Of a stretch of DNA of 11,071 nucleotides, positions 1 through 5,382 are shown piece by piece. Made by a program: the position numbers and the translations under genes. Position 1 is the first letter of the stretch, and every line of letters starts with the position of its first letter. Source of the stretch: CAZXVU01 sp964644465 (GTDB lineage Bacteria; Chlamydiota; Chlamydiia; Chlamydiales; SM23-39); assembly GCA_964644465.1 (NCBI GenBank), contig CAZXVU010000066.1, positions 1 to 11,071 of the forward strand. Reading direction: 5' to 3'. Under the pieces are notes generated by a model. That model had not been told where the DNA came from, did no database searches, and saw nothing but the letters and a program-made list of their open reading frames with translations.

Positions 1-1
1 T

Positions 2-79
2 GAGGTCATGGAGATCATCCTCGATTGCTCAGAAGGACTCCTCAACCATCTTTTTGGGATAAAAAAGAGGGGCTCTTAA
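2..79 (+). CDS. Possible 3' tail of an upstream gene (partial)
   Basis: One + strand frame is open from the left edge to a TAA at 77-79 and reads EVMEIILDCSEGLLNHLFGI followed by KKRGS. The codons (ATC, CTC, GAG) resemble those of the recognised genes, and the peptide could be an amphipathic C-terminal helix. If real, the gene converges on the Ntn hydrolase, and its last codons lie in the terminator hairpin of that gene. Twenty-five open codons can arise by chance, so this is only a suggestion. The product is not recognised. Confidence 0.27.
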   Translation, partial: EVMEIILDCSEGLLNHLFGIKKRGS

Positions 80-87
80 AGAACCCC
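61..87 (-). terminator. Rho-independent terminator of the Ntn-hydrolase gene
   Basis: Read on the minus strand, GGGGTTCT-TTA-AGAGCCCC forms an 8-bp stem with one G:U pair and a 3-base loop (69-87). It is followed directly by TCTTTTTT (68-61). GC-rich stem plus U-tract is the canonical intrinsic terminator. It lies about 63 bases past the TGA stop at 152-150. On the + strand the hairpin has no T-run after it, so it serves the minus strand only. Confidence 0.85.
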
Positions 88-149
88 ATAGAGGGAAAGG
101 AGAGATAATTAACCCTCATGTCTATCTTAACGTTTTCTTAGCTAGTTTG

Positions 150-1634
150 TCAATTAAATTCTTGATGCTCAACTATCCCGTTATTTCCAAAAAGCTGAGC
201 GGTCGGCACTTCTAGAAGTGGGGAGTCGGCAGAAAAACCATTGTCGATGGCGTATTTAAATGTGCGGGTGCGCGGCTCCATCAAAACAGTATGAGTGGTT
301 TCAAAGTTATTGATGCAGGGCAAAGAAAGAGAAGCTTCAATGAGCTTTTCTTTGTCCAATTCTGAGGGTGGTATCTCAGCTTGGGCCTTTGCGAAGTAAT
401 CGGAGAGGATTTGGGTCCTGAGGCGTGAATGGTGGATTTCGCCCATCGCATAAGGATCTTCCTCATGGCGCCAGTTGAGGACAACTAATGGCTGATTTTC
501 TTCGAGCCGTTTTGTGGTATATCTCTGGTTTCCTTGATGGAAGTGGAACGATTGAGCGTCTTCAGGATCAGCGACTGTGAGATGGTAAGGACCAAGAGGG
601 GAATGTTCTTCTACAAATTGGCGCACAGCAGGAAGATCAGGGCAAGTCTGCAGACATTTCCGATTGAAGAAGATCGCAGGCATTCCGTTGATCTGTTTTG
701 TATCTCCTAAACAGACGTTCATCGCAAGGGAGAGCCCCTTTTCGTTCATTCCTGTCAAAATACCGAGAATTCCAGGAACTCCTACTTCGACAGTAGAGAG
801 GTGGGGCTGACGCTGATACTTTCGATGGATGATGAGGCTATAGTTTCCAGTAACTCTTAATGGAAGCCAATCGAGGTTCCTCCCAAAAATAGGACCTTTT
901 TCTGCATCTCGCTCGACAATCGCAGAGCAACCAACTAGGGGACGGACTTTCTTTCGGCAACCGCCTGTATTGAGGTGGAGCGTGTCGGGCATCAGTTGAA
1001 ATAGAATCAATTCATCGAGAGTGAATTTCTTGGCAAAGCGCCAGGGATTGTCTTTACGCCACTTGTCATACCCTTCGAGAAATCCTTTCATTTCTTCCAA
1101 GAATTCGGGAGGGATAAGGTTTTTCATCGGCTCGATGATATGGGGAAGTTTATTGGCATGAGGGCGGCCTAAAAAGAGATGGAGTGCTGTATTGTATCTT
1201 TTGGAAAGTTTCTCAATGGCATCGCCGAGTAAGTAGCCTTGCGCTCTTCCAGCGATCATCGGATCGTCTCCGTTTAATTCAAGAATGGGTACATCGCCAT
1301 AATATGAGAGTTTGCCGCCTTCGCAAGTTCCTGTTTTAAAAACATGTTTTTTCATGTCGTTATGAGTGGGGGCCATCATCTCAAGAGCATAAGAGGCTAC
1401 GGTTGCCGCCAAAATCAAAAGGCCGCCAGTGATCGCTAATACAGCAGCGCCTGCGCCAAGGGCTGGTAGAGAAATGGGCAGTGTTGCAATCAGAGCGATG
1501 CCCAAAATGTACGCCGCAATTTGCATCGTCTTTACTGCCGTGGGATTTTCCCGTATCCATAGCATCGCTATTTCGCCAGGCAATCGAAGGACAGGCATAG
1601 AAAAAGTTTTATTGATATAGGCAGCAGTGGCCAA
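150..1634 (-). CDS. Membrane-anchored Ntn hydrolase, NAAA/acid ceramidase/choloylglycine hydrolase superfamily (C45-like)
   Basis: This is a 494-residue predicted linear-amide C-N hydrolase. The N-terminus has about 38 residues, then a bilobed hydrophobic segment (about 39-56 and 62-82). Next comes a C45-like alpha region (about 105-235; GRAQGYLLGDAI, EFLEEMKGFLEGYDKW). The Ntn core starts at a Cys: GCSAIVERD-GPIFGRNLDW puts Cys236, Arg252 and Asp255 at +16 and +19, the spacing known for acid ceramidase and NAAA. LTGMNEKGLSLAMN (293-306) and INNFETTHT (Asn442) match further family motifs. Family members self-cleave before the Cys and hydrolyse N-acyl amides such as ceramides, N-acylethanolamines or bile salts; the substrate here is unknown. 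The start is TTG at 1634, chosen because AGGGG lies 7 bases upstream and a TTGATT/TATAAT promoter sits just above. The next start, ATG at 1598, has no Shine-Dalgarno. The hydrophobic hairpin resembles chlamydial Inc proteins, and host-membrane location is inference. Confidence 0.85.
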   Translation of the reverse strand: MATAAYINKTFSMPVLRLPGEIAMLWIRENPTAVKTMQIAAYILGIALIATLPISLPALGAGAAVLAITGGLLILAATVASYALEMMAPTHNDMKKHVFKTGTCEGGKLSYYGDVPILELNGDDPMIAGRAQGYLLGDAIEKLSKRYNTALHLFLGRPHANKLPHIIEPMKNLIPPEFLEEMKGFLEGYDKWRKDNPWRFAKKFTLDELILFQLMPDTLHLNTGGCRKKVRPLVGCSAIVERDAEKGPIFGRNLDWLPLRVTGNYSLIIHRKYQRQPHLSTVEVGVPGILGILTGMNEKGLSLAMNVCLGDTKQINGMPAIFFNRKCLQTCPDLPAVRQFVEEHSPLGPYHLTVADPEDAQSFHFHQGNQRYTTKRLEENQPLVVLNWRHEEDPYAMGEIHHSRLRTQILSDYFAKAQAEIPPSELDKEKLIEASLSLPCINNFETTHTVLMEPRTRTFKYAIDNGFSADSPLLEVPTAQLFGNNGIVEHQEFN

Positions 1635-1636
1635 AA

Positions 1637-1662
1637 AATCACCCCTAATTATTGAGGTGATT
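1637..1662. promoter_or_regulatory. Operator-like inverted repeat AATCACC-N12-GGTGATT
   Basis: Perfect 7-bp arms at 1637-1643 and 1656-1662 are separated by 12 bases, so the arm centres lie 19 bp apart. One arm overlaps the -10 box and the other overlaps the Shine-Dalgarno region of the Ntn-hydrolase gene. The predicted transcription start (about 1653) lies between the arms, which favours a DNA operator over an RNA hairpin. The binding protein is unknown. Confidence 0.4.
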
Positions 1663-1689
1663 ATACTCTAGATTGTATAGAGGAATCAA
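1660..1689 (-). promoter_or_regulatory. Sigma-70/sigma-66-type promoter of the Ntn-hydrolase gene
   Basis: On the minus strand, TTGATT (1689-1684) and TATAAT (1665-1660) are 18 bases apart. The predicted start near 1653 gives a leader of about 19 bases holding the AGGGG ribosome site (1646-1642). The TGA stop of the upstream small gene (1688-1686) lies inside the -35 box. The exact -10 consensus and the fit to the TTG start make this the best promoter in the left half. Confidence 0.65.
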
Positions 1690-1871
1690 CGTTCAGAAGG
1701 ACGAATTCCCTCATTTGAAGAGCTTTTTGAGGTAGATAAATTTTTATGTTGGTCGAAAATGGGATTCGCTGTTGTTTGAATTTTTTTCTTATAGATGACG
1801 AGAGCGGCAACCGCGGTTGTGGTTGAAAAAGTTGTTACCACGTACGGGTTCCGAATAACTCTTGAAAGCAT
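1686..1871 (-). CDS. Small single-helix membrane protein, unknown function
   Basis: This 61-residue ORF is not recognised as a known family. Its N-terminus MLSRVIRNPY carries two Arg. A hydrophobic stretch follows at about 11-27 (VVTTFSTTTAVAALVIY), then KKK (28-30), then a polar Ser/Lys-rich tail of about 30 residues. This predicts one transmembrane helix with a cytosolic KKK flank and no signal-peptidase site. The start is supported by GGGGAG (1884-1879) 7 bases before the ATG, and a weak promoter TTGATG-N16-TTTAAA lies upstream (1930-1903). It precedes the Ntn-hydrolase gene on the same strand with a gap of 51 bases and could be co-expressed with it. Against it: short length and no visible homologue. 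The ribosome site and membrane-protein composition make it more likely than chance. Confidence 0.5.
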   Translation of the reverse strand: MLSRVIRNPYVVTTFSTTTAVAALVIYKKKIQTTANPIFDQHKNLSTSKSSSNEGIRPSER

Positions 1872-1881
1872 TGATGATCTC

Positions 1882-1895
1882 CCCTAAATTTAGGG
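1882..1895. promoter_or_regulatory. Perfect 14-bp palindrome CCCTAAATTTAGGG
   Basis: A perfect 14-bp palindrome lies in the 70-base gap between the divergent small-membrane-protein gene and ispH. It occupies the expected -35 region of the ispH promoter (-10 TAAAAT at 1905-1910) and overlaps the GGGGAG ribosome site of the minus-strand gene. The position suits a repressor site acting on one or both genes. It could also fold in the minus-strand leader as a 5-bp stem with an AAUU loop. Confidence 0.4.
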
Positions 1896-1902
1896 CTAAC
1901 AT

Positions 1903-1930
1903 TTTAAAATTCTAACTCTGTTTGCATCAA
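1903..1930 (-). promoter_or_regulatory. Weak promoter candidate for the small membrane protein gene
   Basis: On the minus strand, TTGATG (1930-1925) and TTTAAA (1908-1903) are separated by 16 bases, with 4 of 6 consensus bases in each box or better. The predicted start is near 1896, so the transcript would begin almost at the 14-bp palindrome. Confidence 0.3.
1905..1910 (+). promoter_or_regulatory. Candidate -10 box of ispH
   Basis: TAAAAT matches TATAAT at 5 of 6 positions and lies 31 bases before the ispH ATG, giving a leader of about 25 bases. No -35 hexamer is recognisable at the right distance. That place is taken by the palindrome at 1882-1895, which fits an activator-dependent or repressor-controlled promoter, or a chlamydial promoter with a loose -35. 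Confidence 0.4.
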
Positions 1931-1941
1931 GAGAAAATCCC

Positions 1942-2865
1942 ATGAAACTCCTTCTTTCCAAGCCCCGAGGATTTTGCGCAGGCGTTGAAAGAGCTATCGA
2001 TACAGTCAAGAAAGCCCTCCAGCTTTGGGGCGCTCCGATTTATGTGAAACATGAAATCGTCCACAACAAACATGTTGTGAATGAACTGAAAGAGAAAGGG
2101 GCGATTTTTATTGAGGATTTAGAGGAAGTGCCGATGGGCTCCCGATTGATTTATTCGGCTCACGGCGTTTCTCCTGCGGTGCGCGAGGTAGCTAAGAAAA
2201 GGCAGTTGATTGAGATCGATGCAACCTGTGGACTTGTTACCAAGGTTCATTCAGCCGCAAAACGATACGCGGAGAAGGGATTTCAGATCATTTTAATTGG
2301 GCACCGCAAGCATGTAGAGACAATTGGAACTGCTGGGGAAGCTCCCGATGTGACCACTGTCGTAGAAACAGTTGAAGAGGTGGGGCAACTTCCTTTTACG
2401 AGGGAGCAGAAGCTCGCCTTTTTGACCCAGACCACATTGAGTTTAGATGACGTTAAAGAGATCACTGAGGCGCTCCTCGAACGATATCCGCAGATTGAAA
2501 CTCTTCCAAGCTCTTCCATTTGCTATGCAACGACAAACCGTCAGATGGCGTTAAGACAAATCACTGAAATAGCCGACCTGGTCCTTGTTGTCGGCGATCC
2601 GAAAAGCTCCAATTCGAACCGCCTGCGAGAAGTGGCCGAGAGAAGAGGCGTCAAAGCATATCTCATCAATGGGGAACAGGAAATCGATCCAGAATGGCTG
2701 CTCAATGTCTCTACCATTGCCATGACAGCTGGAGCTTCCACTCCCGAAGATATTGTTCAGAGCTGCATTGCCCGCTTGAAGACTTTGGGTTTGGATAGTG
2801 TTGAAGAAATCACATACACCGAAGAAAATGTCTTCTTCCAACTCCCAAAAGCAGTGCTTGTTTAA
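1942..2865 (+). CDS. ispH: 4-hydroxy-3-methylbut-2-enyl diphosphate reductase (IspH/LytB)
   Basis: This is the last enzyme of the MEP (non-mevalonate) isoprenoid pathway. It reduces HMBPP to isopentenyl and dimethylallyl diphosphate in the cytosol, using a [4Fe-4S] cluster. All diagnostic residues are visible: Cys12 in PRGFCAGVERA, Cys96 in DATCGLVTKVH and Cys194 in SICYATTNRQ hold the cluster. His41 (HEIVHN), His124 and Glu126 (GHRKHVETIGTAG) and the QTTLS loop near 163-167 bind and protonate substrate. Cys12, Cys96, His41, His124 and Glu126 carry the E. coli IspH numbers. The 307-residue length is typical and the protein looks intact. The ATG at 1942 places Cys12 correctly; the ribosome site AAGAGA is weak. 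The permease gene follows after 27 bases on the same strand. Confidence 0.97.
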   Translation: MKLLLSKPRGFCAGVERAIDTVKKALQLWGAPIYVKHEIVHNKHVVNELKEKGAIFIEDLEEVPMGSRLIYSAHGVSPAVREVAKKRQLIEIDATCGLVTKVHSAAKRYAEKGFQIILIGHRKHVETIGTAGEAPDVTTVVETVEEVGQLPFTREQKLAFLTQTTLSLDDVKEITEALLERYPQIETLPSSSICYATTNRQMALRQITEIADLVLVVGDPKSSNSNRLREVAERRGVKAYLINGEQEIDPEWLLNVSTIAMTAGASTPEDIVQSCIARLKTLGLDSVEEITYTEENVFFQLPKAVLV

Positions 2866-2876
2866 AATTCTTTTGT

Positions 2877-2891
2877 CCCTCATTTTGAGGG
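2877..2891 (+). promoter_or_regulatory. Hairpin CCCTCA-TTT-TGAGGG at the permease start
   Basis: A perfect 6-bp inverted repeat with a 3-base loop sits between the ispH stop (2865) and the permease ATG (2893). Its 3' arm holds GAGGG, the only Shine-Dalgarno-like sequence, which lies unusually close to the ATG. No T-run follows in either direction, so it is not an intrinsic terminator. It may instead limit ribosome access to the permease start. Confidence 0.4.
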
Positions 2892-2892
2892 C

Positions 2893-4770
2893 ATGAGCGA
2901 TGCTGCAGAGCGGATAGTCCATTTTGAGAAAAAAAGCCTAAAGCGAACACTTGGGGCTGGCGATCTTTTTGCAGTCGGCTATGGAGACGTGGGCTCCTCC
3001 ATTTATTACGCTTTGGGAGCAACCGCGCTTTTCGCTCTTGGAGCGACTCCTATTGCTTTGGCAATCGCAGGCCTTGTATTCGTTTGCACCGCTCTTACTT
3101 ATGCGGAAATGGCCACAACGTTCCCAGAGCCTGGCGGATCGGCTACTTTTTCCCGTTACGCATTCAACGATTTGATTTCTTTTATCGCAGGGTGGGGGCT
3201 TCTTCTCGATTATATTGTGACTGTTGCGATCTCTGCTTTTGCGATCCCTCCTTATATCCACTACATCTTAAAGCTTTTCAATTTAACTTTTTTGGAGACA
3301 GTCCCTTATCATCTTGCAACATCGATCTGTATTATTGGGTTCCTTTTTTTTCTCAATTTATTCGGAGTGAAATATTCTGGCCGTTTTAGTTTCTTTCTCG
3401 CTCTCATAACGATTCTTTCACAGGCCTTTATTATCCTTTTCGCAGCGGCTCTTCTTCTCAATATGCGCTTTGTGATCGACCATCTTCGGATTGGAGTGCC
3501 GGGTGTAGACTGGTCTCCGAATTGGTGGGAGTTTATGAAGGGGACCGCAATGGCGATGATCGCATATACGGGAATTGAATCGATCGCCCAGCTCGCTGCG
3601 GAAACGAAAAAACCGTCCACGGCTATTCCTCGAGCCATTCGCTGGACCATAGGAACATTGATCGTTTTGTATTTGGGGATTTCGTTTGTAGGACTATCCG
3701 TCGTTTCCCCGCATGAATTAGGGACTACATATCTCATGGATCCCATTGCGGGCATTGTAGTGAATTTACCGGTCGGAGGTGCGATCTTGGCTCCTTGGTT
3801 TGGGCTGATTGGTGCGATTATCTTGCTCATTGCCTCAAATGCAGGGCTGATTGGCTGCTCCAGACTCACTTTCTCGATGGGCGAATACTATCAAGTGCCA
3901 AGGTTTTTTTATCGGCTGCACTCTCGCTACCGCACTCCTTATGTTTCTTTAGGAGTGTTTGCGGTTCTCGCTTCTTTGGTTGTTGTCCTAAGCCGAGGAA
4001 GGATGATGTTTCTTGCGGATCTTTATAATTTTGGAGCGCAGATCGCCTTTTTTTCCGCCCACATGTCTCTTCTGATGCTCCGCTACAAACGGCCCGATCT
4101 CCATAGACCCTATCGGGCGCCGCTGAATATTAGCATTGGAAAAAATCGATCTCTGCCGCTCACTGCTATCTTTGGAGCTCTTGCTACTTTGTCGGTTTGG
4201 CTGCTTGTCGTCATCGAAAAACCGGAAGGGCGCAATTTGGGGCTTGTCTGGCTCGCTCTAGGAGTGTGTATGTATTTATATTATCGAAAAAAGAAACAGA
4301 TCGCTCCCATGGGTCAGCTCACCATCGAGAAAATCAAAACAGCAGAATACCATCCGATGCATTTGAAGCATATTCTCGTCGCTGCTCGGGATCTGGGGAA
4401 TACAGAAGCTCTGCAAACAGCATGTCAGCTAGCTCGGTCTTTTCATGCAAAATTAACAGCTGTCCATGTCATTGAAATCCCCGCTTCTCTGCCCATGCAC
4501 GCACCAATGACTCGAAGAGAACAAGTAGGCGAGGATGCCTTGAAGCGTGCAGAGGCGATATCTCGTGAATATAACATTCATATTGAATTGAAATTGGTTC
4601 GTTCCCGCTCCATTGAAGGCGCCCTTCTAGATCTCATCCATTCGGGAGTATACGATATGGTTGTTATCGGCGCAGGAAAAGAGGAGATGAAGAAACGGTC
4701 CTACTTTTCCCTTCAAGCAGAAAAATTTCTCAAAGATGCTCCCTGCCGCGTCCTATTCTGTAAATCTTGA
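2893..4770 (+). CDS. APC-superfamily amino-acid permease with C-terminal universal stress protein domain
   Basis: This 625-residue inner-membrane secondary transporter probably imports amino acids with protons; the substrate cannot be read from sequence. Residues 20-475 hold about 12 hydrophobic helices. TM1 has the broken-helix motif GYGDVGSSIYYALG (29-42), and TM6 has YTGIESIAQLAAETKKPS (from 225), both typical of the APC fold. Residues 489-625 form a USP domain beginning MHLKHILVAARD and ending KDAPCRVLF. The USP nucleotide loop is altered: GAG (593-595), with FSLQ (605-608) where Gly-Ser/Thr is expected, so ATP binding is doubtful. Permease-USP fusions are known in other prokaryotes. The ATG at 2893 has GAGGG only a base or so upstream, inside a hairpin, but no better start precedes TM1. 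The gene lies 27 bases after ispH and may be co-transcribed with it. It looks intact. Confidence 0.9.
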   Translation: MSDAAERIVHFEKKSLKRTLGAGDLFAVGYGDVGSSIYYALGATALFALGATPIALAIAGLVFVCTALTYAEMATTFPEPGGSATFSRYAFNDLISFIAGWGLLLDYIVTVAISAFAIPPYIHYILKLFNLTFLETVPYHLATSICIIGFLFFLNLFGVKYSGRFSFFLALITILSQAFIILFAAALLLNMRFVIDHLRIGVPGVDWSPNWWEFMKGTAMAMIAYTGIESIAQLAAETKKPSTAIPRAIRWTIGTLIVLYLGISFVGLSVVSPHELGTTYLMDPIAGIVVNLPVGGAILAPWFGLIGAIILLIASNAGLIGCSRLTFSMGEYYQVPRFFYRLHSRYRTPYVSLGVFAVLASLVVVLSRGRMMFLADLYNFGAQIAFFSAHMSLLMLRYKRPDLHRPYRAPLNISIGKNRSLPLTAIFGALATLSVWLLVVIEKPEGRNLGLVWLALGVCMYLYYRKKKQIAPMGQLTIEKIKTAEYHPMHLKHILVAARDLGNTEALQTACQLARSFHAKLTAVHVIEIPASLPMHAPMTRREQVGEDALKRAEAISREYNIHIELKLVRSRSIEGALLDLIHSGVYDMVVIGAGKEEMKKRSYFSLQAEKFLKDAPCRVLFCKS

Positions 4771-4796
4771 CAATTTTAATAATTACTTTGCTTAAT
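4767..4796 (+). promoter_or_regulatory. Promoter candidate for the 150-residue orphan gene
   Basis: TTGACA (4767-4772, exact -35 consensus) and CTTAAT (4791-4796, 4 of 6) are 18 bases apart in an AT-rich stretch. The TGA stop of the permease gene (4768-4770) lies within the -35 box. The predicted leader is about 59 bases. A weaker alternative, TTGAGT (4802-4807) with TACTTT (4825-4830), has a 17-base spacer. Confidence 0.45.
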
Positions 4797-4861
4797 TTTG
4801 TTTGAGTCAAATGCATAGTTCATGTACTTTGTTTGCCATTTATTAAAATGGAGCATTTCAA

Positions 4862-5314
4862 ATGGCAGCAGCGCTAGGTGTAAATCCTGAAAGGCAAAAA
4901 TATCTTGATGAGGTTAGCCGGATAAATTTTTCTACTGAATTAAGCGGATCTAGAATAGATAAAACACGAGATTTATCCGGAAGGAAATGCGCTCGTATCT
5001 ATCTCGAATTTAAAACCGAAAAAGGCAGAGATGCTTTCTTGCACCAAATCATTGATAGCAAAAGACAGGAGATGGTGGAATATAAAAGATTTGCCATGAA
5101 TTTCAGAGAAGTTGGAGAGCCTACAAAGCTGTTGGTCCATATCACAATTCATGGTCATTCTGCCTATCAAGATCCTGGAAAGCCGGATAAAGATATAGAC
5201 GCTCCCCAAGATAGCGAATTGGAAGCACTCAAAGAGCTGGGCCAAACAACAGCGCTGGAAAGAATTTGCGGCTTATTGAATGGCTTCTTTAAAACCGATC
5301 AATTCAAAGCTTGA
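4862..5314 (+). CDS. Hypothetical soluble protein, 150 residues
   Basis: No known family is recognised. GGAG (4850-4853) lies 8 bases before the ATG, a good ribosome site. The protein is hydrophilic, with no signal peptide or membrane helix. The N-terminal half alternates charged and aliphatic residues (KCARIYLEFKTEKGRDAF, then LLVHITIHGHSAY near 95), suggesting an alpha/beta fold. After a Pro/Asp-rich linker (about 107-118) comes a predicted helical tail (ELEALKELGQTTALERIC). Lines counted here run near 42% GC, lower than the opp genes. It sits 91 bases past the permease with its own promoter candidate, and another orphan gene follows after 68 bases on the same strand. A lineage-specific or host-interaction protein is possible, but nothing in the sequence shows it. 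Confidence 0.8.
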   Translation: MAAALGVNPERQKYLDEVSRINFSTELSGSRIDKTRDLSGRKCARIYLEFKTEKGRDAFLHQIIDSKRQEMVEYKRFAMNFREVGEPTKLLVHITIHGHSAYQDPGKPDKDIDAPQDSELEALKELGQTTALERICGLLNGFFKTDQFKA

Positions 5315-5325
5315 TCAATCATGTC

Positions 5326-5355
5326 TTGACACAAAGTTTACAAAAGTCATAGGCT
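5326..5355 (+). promoter_or_regulatory. Promoter candidate for the 262-residue orphan gene
   Basis: TTGACA (5326-5331, exact consensus) is followed after 18 bases by TAGGCT (5350-5355), which keeps only T1, A2 and T6 of the -10 consensus. It lies 28 bases before the chosen ATG. The -35 is convincing and the -10 is weak. Confidence 0.4.
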
Positions 5356-5382
5356 TTCTTAATTTTATTAGGGAGGCCCATG

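Noticed and set aside
88..149. GAGGG...CCCTC repeat and AGGAGA before an ATG at about 118
   Set aside because: The ATG opens only a few codons before a stop, and the stem is 5 bp with a 16-base loop. Nothing else is visible in this gap.
3309..3869. Minus-strand open frame of 186 codons
   Set aside because: Antisense to the permease helices; low-complexity Ile/Arg/Pro composition typical of a shadow of transmembrane codons.
4801..4811. Odd palindrome TTTGAGTCAAA
   Set aside because: Short, in an AT-rich intergenic stretch, and the flanking bases do not extend it. Chance is sufficient, though it lies near the predicted transcript start.
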